DNA of 64,000 nucleotides from Chelydra serpentina (taxonomy: Eukaryota; Chordata; Testudines; Chelydridae), in the NCBI GenBank assembly GCA_037349315.1, contig JBAIAC010000026.1, positions 2,790,001 to 2,854,000 on the forward strand, read 5' to 3'. Under the pieces are notes generated by a model. It was not told the DNA's origin, did not search any database, and was given only the letters and a program-made list of their open reading frames with translations. The position numbers and the translations under genes were made by a program. Shown here one piece after another: positions 10,519-22,132 of this stretch. The stretch's first letter is position 1. Every line of letters starts with the position of its first letter.

Positions 10519-11925
10519 AAGGCTATGTTTTAGTCACGGGTATTTTTAATAAAAGTCATGGACAGGTCACGGGCAGCAAACAAAAATTCACGGCCCGTGA
10601 CCTGTCCATGACTTCTACTATATACCCCATAATAAATCTTGGAGGGGGGGGCGGCCCTGGGGTGCCTGCGATGCTGTGGGGAACAGCCCAGGGGTGCCGT
10701 GGGTGCTCGGGGTGGGGAGGGCAGTGGTGGGCAGCCTGCAACCCCCGCTGGTGTTGGGGAGGCGTGGGCAGCAGTGCACAGCATAGGGTTGCCTACTTTC
10801 TAATTGCACAGAACCGAATACCCTTGCCCCACCCTCACTTACCTGAGGCCCCGCCCCTGCCCCACCTCTTCTCTTCTCTTGCCCCAGCCCCCACTCACTC
10901 CAGCTCCCTTCCCTCTATCATTTGCTCTCCCCCACTCTCACTCATTTTCACTGGGTTGGGGCAGGGGGTTGGGATGTGGGAGGGGGTGAGGGCTCTGCAC
11001 TGCTCCCAGAAGTGGCTGGCATGTCTGGCCCCTAGGCGGAGGCATGGCCAGGAGGCTCTGTGTGGTACACGCTGCCCGCACCTGCAGGCGCCACCCCCAC
11101 AGCTCCCATTGGTCACAAGCTGGAGCTGGGGGCAGAGCCAGCATGCAGAACTTCTCTGATCGTTCCTGCGCCTAGGAGCTGGACATGCTGGCCGCTTCTG
11201 GGAGTTGCACGGAATCAGGGCAGGCAGGAAGCCTGCTTTACCCTGCTGTGCCATCGACCGGACTTTTAACAGCCCGGTCAGTGGTGCTGACCAGAGCCGC
11301 CAGGGTCCCTTTGCGACCAGGCAGTCTGGCTGAAAACTGGATGTCTGGCAACCGTAGCGCAGCCCGGGACCCCCACTGGTGCTGGGGGTCTGCCAGGCTC
11401 CCTATCTGGCTCTGCACCTCCCCAGAAGCAGCAACATCCCCCTCGCTCAGCTCTTAGGCGGAGGCATGGCCAGGCAGCTCTGTGTGCTGCCTCTGCCCAG
11501 ACCACCGGCTCCGCAGCTCCCACTAGCTGGGAGCCGCAGCCAATGGGAGCTGCGGGGGTGGTATCTGCAGACGGAGGCAGTGCGCAGAGCTACCTGGCCA
11601 CGCCTCTGCCTAGGAGTTGAGCAAGGAGTATATCGCTGCTTCCGGGGAGCCCCCCGAGGTAAGCGCTGCCCAGAGCCTGCCGCACCCCGTCCGTTGCCCC
11701 AACCCTCTGCCCCTTCCCACACCCAAACTCCTGCTGCTTCTGGGGGAAGAGGGGGCGGTGGCCCAAGACTGCCCCAGCAGCGCCCGGTGTGACTGGCCCA
11801 GGGGCTGCCTGCACTGCCTCTGGGCCAGGTGTAGCGGTCGCTGCAGAAATCATGGAGGTCACGGAAAGTCTCGGAATCCATGACTTCCATGACCTCTGGG
11901 ACAAACTTGCGACCTTAACTATAAG
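10519..11925. repeat. 1.4-kb GC-rich repeat with inverted 'gtcacgg' ends
   Basis: The left part reads ctatgttttagtcacggg...cacggcccgtgacctgtcca. The right part reads ggaggtcacggaaagtctcg...gacctctgggacaaacttgc. These terminal regions are partly inverted copies (taagg...ttagtcacgg against the complement of acaaacttgcgacctta). The middle is GC-rich and contains a nested MITE at 10784-11356. All long open frames here are GC-driven and were rejected as genes. It is probably a non-autonomous DNA element; the class is not established. Confidence 0.55.
10784..11356. mobile_element. Nested hAT-like MITE
   Basis: The left end is tagggttgcctactttctaa. The right end is aactggatgtctggcaaccgta, whose complement begins TACGGTTGCC. 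Flanks gcacagca (10776-10783) and gcgcagcc (11357-11364) match at 6 of 8. It sits inside the larger 10519-11925 repeat, so it is the younger of the two. Confidence 0.65.
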
Positions 11926-13686
11926 CTCCATAAAGGTTTGGGTTTGTCCACCACTGTTTCCATGGCTATTCCTGGTGGTTGATCAGACATGTCCTGATGG
12001 CCAGATTGGATACATAGTAATAAGATATTGCCATCATTACTCAATTCATGTTCTGACAATCGTTCTCCTCCTATCCTGCAGGATCTTCCTGCAACTAAAT
12101 AAAGTGAAATGGGGCATAGATAATAAGATGAATTTGGCTTTTACTGAACCAGAAATTAGGCATCTGTACAGAACTTGATTTGAAGCTACATGAAGTTCAG
12201 ATCTGTCATTGCACTTTGCACGAGATGGTGTATTTCACACAGCCATTGTATGCTTCAAATGCATTTCAACATTTTCTTTCACAGATTAACTTGGAATATG
12301 GTATAAACTCTGTTTTTGTGTTTAGCCAGGTATGTTATACTCACTTTTCACTGGCTGCATATTCTTTATGTCCAAAACAAGACAGTAACTGTGCCACGAA
12401 CAATTCCTCTCCCAGCCATGCTTATATTAGTGTACAGTGAAATAATTACTACCTTGCACTTGATGTTTCTGTGCATCAATGTCTCATTGAATATTCATTT
12501 CATGTTCGCTCTGGTTATTTAGCCCTGATGTCACTCCAGTCTAACAGCAGACAGGGCCCGGCCCTGTTCTCACTGTAGTTAATGGGAAAACTATTGACTC
12601 TGTCTAGTTTTTGTAGCACACCTAGCATCGTCTTATCAGAATCTCTTCAATGGGAACAGACCCTTAGAGCCCTATCCTGCTAGGTGGTGAGCACCTCCTG
12701 AGTAAAGGCACTCAGCTCCCATCTGGAGCAGGTCATTAATCTGTAGCAGTTGAAGAAAAGGGCGACAGTCTACCCAGATGGTCTAATACTGATGCACACT
12801 GTGTTTTCTCATTACAATGAAAGAGGATCTCTTTAGCGGCAAAAAAAGCTTTAGCTTCTCTAGGAAATGGAGTTGCAGGATGCAGGCCACCCAATGCCCT
12901 TTCTTTCCTTTAGTCTGAAATCCCTGGAGGTCATGCATGAATCCAGTTATCTCAGCCAGTTCTCGGAGGGAGGCTTTGGGGTTTGTCAAGCCCCATTGGC
13001 TTGGCAGTGCAGAGATCTTAACGAGAGGAATCACAGACAGGATTCTGTCCCTTCGGGGTCATGTTGGGGAAGGGTCAATATCTCCCCTCCTGTCCTTCAA
13101 GGTTTATTTTGTGAAATGTAGATGGATATTTATGTAGCTACACTGCAGCCGAGAGGTGTCTACAATCTGATTGATCTGGCGTGCTAAAAATAGCAGTCCG
13201 GCCACAGTGGCTCAGGCTAGCTGCTCATACCAGGCAGGATTGTATTCATGTGCCTAGCCCGAGCCATCACCTGTGCCCAGCGGATACGCCGAAGGGAAGT
13301 TGTAACAGACAACAGGGCTGGGTACCTGCTTGCCTCTCCTGCCATGGCCAGTACAAACCAGCTCACTTTGGGGGACTCTGGGGATTAGCTTTGCACAGCT
13401 ACATAGAGGATATTAAAGAGATAACAGTAAGGAGAAGCATGATTACTGCAAATGCTGAGATTTGATCCTTTCTGTTTCATTCTTTATTGCAGCTTGTTAG
13501 GGAGCCTGCTGCAGGAGGCACTCCATAAACTCAGAGCCATTTGACACGGAGTGGCTCTTTAAAAAGTAAATGGTGTTAGCCATCGCTTCAAGCCACACAA
13601 GTCTCTTTGGATGTCACAACATGGCATTCTGTTCAGAGTTAGCTTGAATGCTGTGGGTGCAGTAGAATAGCTGCGTTCCAGCAATC
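11926..13686. other. HYDIN intron, no gene
   Basis: About 1.75 kb of AT-richer intron. No recognisable exon, repeat end or RNA gene. Open frames of 60-85 residues overlap on both strands without domains. Confidence 0.5.
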
Positions 13687-15000
13687 GTAGAATCATAGGC
13701 TTAGAAGGGACACCCAGGGTCATCTAGTCTAACCCCCTGCCAAGATGCAGGATTTGTTGGGTCTAAACCATCCTTTTGAAAACCTCCAGTGAAGAAGCTG
13801 CCACAACCTCCCTGGGCACCTGTTCCATTGGCCTACTGCTCTTACAGATAGGAAACTTTTCCTGAGATTTAATCTAAATCTGCTGTGCTGTAGTTTGAAC
13901 CCATTGACTCTTGTCCTGCCTTCTGGGGCAAGAGAGAACAATGCTTCTCCGTCTTTTTATGGCAGCCTTTCAAGTATTTGAAGACCATGATCATGTCCCC
14001 CCTCAATCTCTTTTCCAAACTAAACATACCCTGTTCCTTCAGCCTTTGCTCAGAGGACTTGCATTCCATCCCTTTGATCATCATTGTCGCTCACCTCTGG
14101 ATCCTTTCCAGTTTCTTCACATCCTTTCTGTACATTGGTGACCAAAACTGGACACAGTACTCCAGCGGAGACCTAAACAGTGCTGAGTAGATCTGTACTA
14201 TCACCTCCCGTGACTTGCATGCTATGCCTCTGTTAATGCAACCAAAATTGCATTTGCTTTTTTTGCCACAGCGTCACATTGCTGACTCATGTTGAGGTTG
14301 TGATCCACCACAACTCCCAGATCCTTCTCAGCAGTGCTGCTGGCAAGTCAGTTATCCCCCATTCTGTATTTTGTGCATTTGGTTTTTCTTCCCTAAGTGT
14401 AGCACCTGACATTTGTCATTGTTGAATTTCATTTTGTTGTCGATAGCCCAGTCCTCCAATTTATCAAGATCCCTCTGAATTTTAGCTTTATCCTCCAAAG
14501 TGTTGGCAAACTCCCCCTCCCCCCCCCCCCCGCAGCTTTGTGTCATATGCACATTTGATCAGTATGCTCTCCATTCCTACATCCTAGTCAGTAATACAGA
14601 TGTTAAACAACCCCAAACCCAGAACAGAACCCTGTGGAACCCCACTTGAGACCTCCCTCCAACCTGACATCATTCCATTAATAGTTACTCTTTGTTTGCG
14701 GTTGTTTAACCAATTATGTATCCACTTAATGTGAGTTCCGTCAAGCCTGCATTTCTCCAGGTAGCTTATCAGAATGTCATGTGAGACTGTGTCAAAAGCC
14801 TTGCTGAAGTCCAGGTATATTATGTCCACCGCATTCCTCCTATCCACCAAACCAGTTACCCTGTCAAAGAAGTACATCAAGCTGGTTTGGCATGATTTGT
14901 TCTTGGTAAATCTGTGCTGGCTGCTAGTGATCACCCCTTCATCCCTCCGGTATTGGCAAATTGAATGTTTTATACATTGCTCTAGTAATTCCCAGTTAAA
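13687..15000 (-). mobile_element. Degenerate CR1 LINE (older lineage)
   Basis: This minus-strand copy has a diverged 3' tail (atcataggcttagaagggac at 13692). Broken ORF2 pieces follow: tail at 13729-14084, DKLEDWAIDNKMKFN at 14352-14552, and the RT palm at 14584-15042 with [20 protein letters not shown] and [16 protein letters not shown] run of about 15 C on the + strand (14517-14532) falls where the FADD region should be, so the catalytic box is destroyed. Its 5' edge lies about 85 bases before a HYDIN exon. Confidence 0.85.
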
Positions 15001-15084
15001 TAAATGACGTTTTGCTCTCTCTTGGTAGACACACCCCACCATCAGTAACCTTTTCCATCTGCCTCCATTCTGCTGTTCTTCTAG

Positions 15085-15340
15085 TCTGGATCCCTGCTGC
15101 TATCGCTTCAAGATAACCAACTGTGGACGACGAACCCATCAGCTCTACTGGATGACAGAAGGTTTCGCTCCATTTCGCCAGCGTAACCATTTCCCTGCTA
15201 TCAGTAATGCCAAGGGCAAGAACTCCCCCCAGAGACCAGAGACCCCCTCTCCAGTGTTTAAGCTTCATCCATTAAGGATGGAGCTGATCCCAGGCATGAC
15301 CATGGATATGATGCTGGAAGGCTCTTCTGACATCCCTAAG
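15085..15340 (+). CDS. HYDIN: HYDIN internal exon
   Basis: The first base completes the serine left open by the previous exon, followed by 85 codons without a stop. The exon begins LDPCCYRFKITNCGRRTHQL and ends MLEGSSDIPK. The YRFKITNCGRRTHQLYW segment has the strand pattern of an ASH/MSP repeat, with the Tyr-Phe...Asn-Gly-Arg-Arg spacing typical of HYDIN. The acceptor is cttctag at 15084 and the donor is gtaaag at 15341, leaving phase 0. The exon starts only about 85 bases past the upstream edge of a degenerate minus-strand CR1 (13687-15000), so that insertion stopped just short of the splice site. The middle (residues about 29-50, Lys/Pro/Ser-rich) looks like a low-constraint loop. Confidence 0.85.
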
Positions 15341-15950
15341 GTAAAGGACTGCAAGAGCTGCAGCGTTTCAATTAGATTGTTGCCACTGGTGTTTCTTAGG
15401 CTGGTCCCTTGACATTTATCTTAGAAAATGATCAATTTCTTTCAAGAATTGCTGTACTGGCACAAGTTACCATGGTAGCACCAGTTGGTTTTCTTGCTTG
15501 AGCACTATTCGTCGCTAAGGCTTTTCTTGTTACTATAGCTACCATAAGCCCAACTTTCAAATGCCAAAATACCAGCTGACTTCTGGGGCAAGCAACAAGT
15601 TACAGGGAGTCATGTGCTGAGGCAGAAGGGAAGGCTGAAGAAATAATATAGCAGTATCTGGAGAGATTAGGATCACGGGCAGAAAGTAATTCAAAAAATG
15701 CAGGATAATATAATGGGAGAGGGGAATAATCCAAAACACAGCTATGTAATGGGAGGGAGTAACCTTGAACACGGTCATTACTTATATTTATAAAGAAATA
15801 AAAAAATGTCCATTTAACATGCTGTGTCCTGTTGGGAAATGTTAGACCTAATGCCTTGTTTTTAAAGAACACAGAGTGATATCTTCCACTCTAAGAGGCT
15901 GTTCTCACAGATCATTATATTTGACAACTCATTTCTCATCAATATTTTCC
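15341..15950. other. HYDIN intron, nothing recognised
   Basis: About 600 bases with no feature I can support. Confidence 0.45.
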
Positions 15951-15958
15951 ATCCCAGT

Positions 15959-16176
15959 CAGTAGCGTAGCCAGGGGGGGAGCAGGGGGAGCGGCCGCTCC
16001 CACACTGAGCAGAAGCGGCGCCTTTTTTGTGCTCCGACGCCTTTTGCTCCTACACTGCAGCCAGAGCAGAGCATTTTTTTTGCTCCTGGCGCCTTTTTTT
16101 GCTCCCGACGCTTTTTGCTCCCGGCGCCTTTTTTTAGCTCCGCTCCCCCTGTGCTCTAAACCTGGCTACGCCACTG
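15959..16176. mobile_element. hAT-type MITE, perfect TSD
   Basis: The ends are CAGTAGCGTAGCCAGG and cctggctacgccactg (15 of 16 inverted match). It is flanked by identical octamers atcccagt (15951-15958 and 16177-16184). The middle has repeated cctttttttgctcc units (agcggcgccttttttgtgct and similar). It is the same family as 30722-31009. Confidence 0.93.
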
Positions 16177-16184
16177 ATCCCAGT

Positions 16185-16974
16185 ATGCCCTAGCTCTTCT
16201 GTCCCAGGGACAGCACGGGACGTCAAGTATAGCACTGCAGCATTCTGTGAAAGGCACCAAACCCAGGCTCCAACAGGCTAACGGGGGGAAATCAGAAATG
16301 CTGAAAGTGACTTAGATGTGATAATGGACAACAAAGTTCAGGGCTGTGTGTATGCACATTACACATTACAGCACAGGGACCTAATCATCCCTTTCCACTG
16401 ACCCCATGCTCCCCTTTTCTTTCGTGAGTGAAAGGGAGCCTGCACCATTGGTGTGAGGTTTGGGGAGGACTCAGAAGTGGGTGTGGAGCTTGCTTCTCTC
16501 CTCCCCTTAGCCCAGTGGAAGTCCTTCTGCAGGGTTCTGGTTTAACTGGCAGGGAGGGAGGAGAGAGGGGTTGCCAGGCAAGCTGTTTTGGATTCTCCTG
16601 CTTCAGAACTGCAGGCCATAGCTGTGCCTAGTAATGCAGAGGGAATGTTTATTAGCTTGTGTTGTCCCCAGTGTCAGTGCTTCGGAATGCTCCTGGGGGA
16701 GAGGGGTTTCTGGAGCACTCACCAGCTAACCAACCCTCTCGGAGGAAATCTTCTGTTCCCTCCTGGGCTGTGGCATGTCAAGGAATAGATAGCTTACCAG
16801 AGACAAAGGGATGTCAATGTGGTTGTACTTCCCTCTGGCAGATCCCCAATGATCTATGAGCTTAGTGGGGTGGAAATCTTGTGCTATGTCACAGGGGGGA
16901 GACCCTGTCTGAACCAACTGGTGGCAGAAGAGAACCCAGTTTTCACACTTCTGCATGGCTTTTTCCAGGTAGCA
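16185..16974. other. HYDIN intron, nothing recognised
   Basis: About 800 bases without a supported gene or repeat. Overlapping short open frames only. Confidence 0.45.
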
Positions 16975-17125
16975 GAGATTCTGGTCACTGTATGGTTCTG
17001 TTGGGATTGCTACTGGGGTATCCTATTCAGTTATGGGCACCTCATTACCTGATAGATGTTGACAAATTGGATTGGGCCTAAAGAAGAGAATCAAACGATC
17101 AGGAGGCTAGAGGGACTGACTTACT
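16975..17125 (+). mobile_element. Old CR1 fragment
   Basis: The text ttatgggcacctcattacct...gatgttgacaaattgg...aaagaagagaatcaaacgat parallels the CR1 coding stretch '[21 protein letters not shown]' with indels. It is short and degraded. Confidence 0.6.
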
Positions 17126-17664
17126 GTCAGGATCCTGACAAGGGCAGTTGGGCCCAAGGGTCAGAGCTAGGTGAAACCTGGGACTGAGAGTAGCAGAGGA
17201 GTTCATGGTCAAATTCCAGGCTGGGGTCAATACCAAGGATCAGAGTCCAGGTCTGAAGCCAAGATCCAAATCAAGCCAAGGTCAAAGACAGGAATTCAAG
17301 AATGAGAATGATCATGGCAGCGTCACGATATCCACACTGTTGCCTAGACACTTCCTGGACCATCCCTTGGGTTTACATAGGGTGAGGAGCCAATCAGGAG
17401 CCATGAGGCTGCTGCCTCTCAGACCTCTTGAGGCAGGATTTTCCGTGGTCTGTGCCTGCAGCAGGCATGGGTAGTGGAGCATGAGCTGGTTATAGCTCCT
17501 GCTGGGTAGCAGCATGTAGGTGTTCACTGCCCGGCAGCTCTGCAGGCATTGGCTCAAGACTGAGAGGCTCTGGGTACATAGCTTGGCTATGTGACAACTT
17601 TAGCAAGTGCCGGGAGGGTGCCAAACTCCAGGGAAGGAGAAAAATGTGTTGTTATAGCACCATA
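17126..17664. other. Intron, possible old LTR-like repeat
   Basis: A segment of aggtc/caaggatcagagtccagg phrases (17190-17300) recalls LTR-type repeats of turtle genomes. No TG...CA ends or duplications were found, so no element is called. Confidence 0.35.
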
Positions 17665-18602
17665 GGGGATAGCTTAGGAGTAATGGGATGAAATTGAAGA
17701 AGATCTGCAGATGATACAAAACTACTCAAGATAGTTAAGACCCAGGCAGACTGTGAAGTGCTACAGAAGGATCTCTCAAAACTGGGTGACTGCAGAACAA
17801 AATGGCAGATGAAATTCCATGTTGATAAATGCAAAGTAATGCACATTGGAGAACATAATCCCAACTATACATATAATATGATGGGGTCTAAATTAGCTTT
17901 TACTACTCAAGAAAGAGATCTTGGAGTCATTGTGGATAGTTCTGTGAAAACATCCACTCAAAAAAGCAAACAGAATGTTGGGAATCATTAAGAAAGGGAT
18001 AGATAATAAGACAGGAAATATCATATTGCCTCTATATAAATCCATGGTACACTCATATCTTGAATACTGCATGCAGATGTGGTCGCCCCATCTCAAAAAA
18101 GATATATTGGAATTGGGAAAGGTTCAGAAAAAGGCAACAAAAATGATTAGGGGTATGGAACAGCTTCCGTATGAGGAGATATTAAGAAGACTGGGACTTT
18201 TCAGCTTGGAAAAGAGACAGCTAAGGGGGGATATGATAGAGGGCTATAAAATCATGACAGGTTTGGAGAAAGTAAATAAGGAAGTGTTATTTACTCCTTC
18301 TCATAACACTCCTTCTCATAGGCAGAGGATGTTGTGAAGGCCAAGACTATAACAGGGTTCCAAAAAGAGCTAGATAAATTCATGGAGGATAGGTCCATCA
18401 ATGGCTATCAACCAGGATGGACAGGGATGGTGTCCCTAGCCTCTGTTTGCCAGAAGCTGGGAATGGGCGACGGGATGGATCACTTGATGATTACCTGTTC
18501 TGTTCATTCCCTATGGGGTACCTGGCATTGGCCACTTTCGGAAGACAGAGTACTGGGCTAGGTGGACCTTTGGTCTGACCCAGCATGGCCGTTCTTATGT
18601 AA
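17665..18602 (+). mobile_element. CR1-like LINE, second lineage, 3' part
   Basis: This copy has a different 3' tail (ctaggtggacctttggtctg acccagcatggccgttctta, split here) from the TTCTATGA CR1s. Coding pieces are LSKLGDCRTKWQMKFHVDKC, KVMHIGEHNPNYTYNMMGSK and ERDLGVIVDSSVKTS. Then, after a frameshift near 17985, [20 protein letters not shown] and FSLEKRQLRGDMIEGYKIMT. A deletion between SHNTPS and the terminal 'VKAKTITGFQKELDKFMEDR' piece removes about 80 residues. Non-functional. Confidence 0.85.
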
Positions 18603-19011
18603 GGGAAAGTGTAAGGTGACTCTGAAAAATCTCCTGACGCGAGAGTTGTTATGTTGGTCAGTTGACTCCCAAGGAACGTGTTGCAAGCCCCAATGCAGAG
18701 GACTTTTAAAACTGGATCAGACAAACACAAACACAGAGGAGGGAGGAATCTTGCATTGACAAGGAAAAGAGCTGACTGGATTATTGGGTCCATTCTGCCT
18801 ATAATTTCTGTGATGGCTTTGAGGGCAGGTTTGCTGGCATCAGGATTCCTTTTCTATCTATTTTCCTTAATATAGCACCTATTTTTTTTTTAAATGATTC
18901 CCTCCAGTTTTATAAAAGTGTTGTGCTTGGCAAAGGGATAGATCATCAAAATATTCATTTGATGCTATTGTTATTATGGTCATAGGTAGTACCTAACTCA
19001 CAAGTGGAGGG
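18603..19011. other. HYDIN intron, nothing recognised
   Basis: About 400 bases, AT-rich near 18880-18900. No gene or repeat end identified. Confidence 0.45.
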
Positions 19012-19193
19012 GAGGGGGAGATAGCTCAGTGGTTTGAGCATTGGCCTGCTAAACCCTGGGTTGTGAGTTCAATCCTTGAGGGGGCCATTTGGGGATCTGG
19101 GGCAAAAATTGGGGATTGGTCCTGCTTTGAGCAGGGGGTTGGACTAGATGACCTACTAAGGTTCCTTCCAACCCTGAGATTCTATGATTCTAA
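19012..19193 (+). mobile_element. Cry-type tRNA-derived SINE
   Basis: Full-length copy. The tRNA-like head has A-box-like atagctcagtggtttgag (19021-19038) and B-box-like gttcaatcc (19067-19075). The unique middle reads ggggccatttggggatctgg. The tail matches CR1 3' ends (ctttgagcagggggttggac...ttctatgattct). Such a tail lets CR1 reverse transcriptase mobilise the SINE in trans (known of turtle SINEs). Confidence 0.92.
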
Positions 19194-19465
19194 GTGTCTT
19201 CATCAGGAGTTGCAAAACACATGGTGTTACGGAAATTTTAGTATTGAAAAAACAGAATGCAGTATAAAGAAATACAGGAAATTTTACAGACAGATGTATA
19301 TATCTTTATGAGTATAGGCCATTGTGCCCAGTGAGTGCCAAGAATAGGTAACAGGCTGCTGTTCATACACGTGGAACCCATTGGCTTTGTACCAGCAGCC
19401 AATACGTATCTCAATACTGCTGCTAGTGTCGCACTGACAACTTGCTATGACTGTTTCCTGCACAG

Positions 19466-19609
19466 GTAGTGAAGGAACGATTGATTTGCCATGCCATTAT
19501 AGGGAAGCAGTCTGGGAAGGAACGGATAATGAAAGTGGACGTCACGTGTGAATTCATCGCACCCATTCTGCATCTCTCCTCCAAAGAGATCACTTTCCGA
19601 GTGGAGAAG
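19466..19609 (+). CDS. HYDIN: HYDIN internal exon
   Basis: Forty-eight codons in phase 0, reading VVKERLICHAIIGKQSGKER through to SSKEITFRVEK. The acceptor is cctgcacag at 19465 and the donor is gtaagc at 19610. The residues VDVTCEFIAPILHLSSKEIT form the end of one ASH-like domain and the start of the next, a pattern typical of HYDIN, where domain ends read 'V...FV.P.L.LS...I.F'. The exon carries no stop and joins in frame to both neighbours. It is flanked by old introns; the nearest mobile element is a Cry-type SINE ending about 270 bases upstream. Confidence 0.85.
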
Positions 19610-20177
19610 GTAAGCCATTAGGCTGACTGCTGGCATTTAAAGATAGTCAGCCAAATGGCTGTTTGAAAGGATATGGTGTGTGTATGTGCACGTGTGTGTA
19701 TATACACAAACATGTGCAAAGACTGTGAAATCCTGGCCCCATTGAAGTCAATGGCACTTTTGCAGTTGACTTCAGTGGGGTTAGGATTTCACCTTTAATA
19801 GTGTTTTACATGGTCAACCCCCTTTACAAGCTTTAATGAAGTATTCCTCGCTGTCCCCCTGTGGCTGTGGGTAGATAAGGATGATTATCTCCATTCTACA
19901 CCAAGCGACACTCAGGGCATGTCTATAGGTGTGCAGCTGTGGTGGTGCAAGCAGTGGGAGGGGTTAGCAGCCCTGAGTACCCACTTTTCATCTTGGCCAG
20001 GATCATACTTGGGGCGGCCAGCCATGGTGGCTACACTTCTATTTTTACCACACTAGCTCAATCCCAGCTAGGGCGAGGGTGTCTCTTTGAGCTGGAAATT
20101 ACACCTCTCAGCTCCAGTGTAGATAAACTGCAAGAGCAGTTAAGTGACCTTCCCAAGACCACTGGGCAAGTCGCATG
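19610..20177. repeat. MIR-like fragments split by a small repeat, before Harbinger
   Basis: Around 19865-19915 (ggatgattatctccattcta) and 20110-20165 (agcagttaagtgaccttccc) the text fits the two halves of an amniote MIR. Between them, 19915-20105 begins gggcatgtctataggtgtgc and ends ctccagtgtagataaactgc, like the 'gtatgtctac...agtgtagac' MITEs at 49908 and 63601. The Harbinger transposon starts just after. Confidence 0.4.
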
Positions 20178-20546
20178 TTAGGCCATGGCTACACTTGCAG
20201 ATGTAGAGCGCTTTGAGTTAAGCCTTCAGAGAGCGCACTAGGGAAAGCGCTGCAGTCTGTCCACATTGACAGCTGCAAGCGAAGTGGTGTGGCCACATTT
20301 GCGGCACTTGAAGTGGCATTGGGAGCGGTGCGTTATGGGCAGCTATCCCACAGAGCACATCTTCCTATTCTGGCGCCGTGGGTTGTGGGAAGGGGGCGTG
20401 GGGTGCGGAGCATTCTGCATCCTGTCCCAACGCCCCATGATGCATCGCTTTGCATCCCAGCAATCCCTGTGTTTCCTTCCACATTTGGTGCCATCTTTCA
20501 ACGGTTTCTGTGCGGTGCGCTCTGTCTTCCCCTTCGGTCTGCGGGA

Positions 20547-21786
20547 ATGGAGCCCGAACTGCTGAGGAACATGCTGACGAGTCTCGCCAGCACATCACGT
20601 TTGGCAGTCGAGATACTCCTTAAGATCCACAGTGACAGTGAGGAGTCCGATGATGATACCGACTCGCGTAACGCATATGACACAAGATTGCTTGTGGCAT
20701 TCACGGACATGCTCACCACCGTGGAACGCCGCTTTTGGGCTCGGGAAACAAGCACTGTGTGGTGGGATCACATCGTCATGCAAGTCTGGGATGACGAGCA
20801 GTGGCTGAAGAACTTTCAGATGAGAAAAGCCACTTTCATGGGACTGTGTGAGGAGCTCGCCCCCACCCTGCGGTGCAAGGACACGAGATTGAGAGCTGCC
20901 CTGACAGTGGAGAAGCAGGTGGCTATTGCAGTCTGGAAGCTGGCAACTCCAGACAGCTACCGATCGGTCACGAACCAGTTTGGAGTGGGAAAGTCGACCG
21001 TTGGAATCGTGTTGATGCAAGTTTGCAGGACCATTAATCGCATCCTGCTCAGAAGAATCATGACTCCGGGTAACGTGCAGGACATTGTTGCTGGCTTTGC
21101 AGAAATGGGTTTCCCTAACTGCGGAGGAGTGATAGATGGAACGCATATTCCTATTCTGGCACCAGCCCACCTAGCCTCCGAGTACATTAATCGGAAGGGG
21201 TATTTCTCTATGGTTCTCCAGGCGCTTGTGGATCACCGAGGGCGTTTCATTGACATTAACACAGACCGGCCCGGAAAAGTACATGACACACGCATCTTTC
21301 GGAACACTTTCCTGTTCAAGAAGCTGCAAGCGGGAACTTTTTTCCCAGACCAGAAGATCACTGTAGGGAAGTTGAAATGCCCATTGTGATCCTTGGAAAC
21401 CCCGCTTACCCTTTAATGCTGTGGCTCATGAAACCCTATACAGGGATCCTGGACAGCAGCAAGGAACAGTTCAACTACAGGCTGAGCCTGTGCCGAATGA
21501 CTGTGGAGTGTGCTTTTGGCCGTTTAAAGGGCCGCTGGTGCTCTCTGTATGGCATGCTGGACTTGGCTGAAGACCGCATCCCCACGGTTATATCCGCGTG
21601 CTGTACTCTCCATCATATTGTGAAGGGAAGGGTGAAAGCTTCACTCAGGCATGGGCCTTGGATGTTCAACACCTGGAGGCTGAATTTGCACAGCCAGAGA
21701 GCAGGGCTATTAGAGGGGCCCAGCGTGGGGCTGCAAGGATTAGGGATGCCTTGAGGGAGGAATTTGTGGCTGAAAGCCACCAGTAA
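20547..21786 (+). pseudogene. Harbinger DDE transposase (two frameshifts)
   Basis: The start is placed at the MEPELLRNML codon (20547) because the upstream 86 residues look like 5' UTR. The DDE domain follows an N-terminal helical region (WWDHIVMQVWDDEQWLKNFQM, split from the next helix): GGVIDGTHIPI carries the first Asp near residue 200. RGRFIDINTDRPGKVHDTRI carries the second. MTVECAFGRLKGRW, in a shifted frame, carries the third acidic residue. The first frameshift is near 21365-21380: the frame stops at 21389 and coding continues as VEMPIVILGNPAYPLMLWLM. A second near 21620-21630 moves coding to a frame ending REEFVAESHQ at 21786. Family transposases cut and paste at TWA sites as a complex with the Myb-like partner. 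This copy should be inactive but is young. Confidence 0.9.
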
Positions 21787-22132
21787 TGGCTGGTGCCCTG
21801 CAGGGTAATGAAGTGCAGTGTTTGTGTTTGCTACACTGACTTTCAGTGCTTGTTGCTTTCCTGGGCTAAGGTATCTTTTGCTTTATGCACTAATAAAGTA
21901 TATTTTCAAAGTCAAAAAAATCCATTTATTGAAAACAAAATTCATTTATTGAATAAAAACATAGAAAATACAGAAATACAAAAAGGGCAAGGGGGTGGGG
22001 GTGGGAACGGTTCACTCACAGTCTTGCGTATGTCCTCCTACCATGCTCTGGAATCCTGTCTGGAGTGATGTGCACTGAGTGCTGCACTTTAGGATGGCTA
22101 TAAGGCATGATGATGGGGGTTGAGTGCAGTGG

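Noticed and set aside
10608..11890. Several GC-rich open frames on both strands
   Set aside because: All fall in the nested repeat; they overlap, lack motifs and vary with frame.
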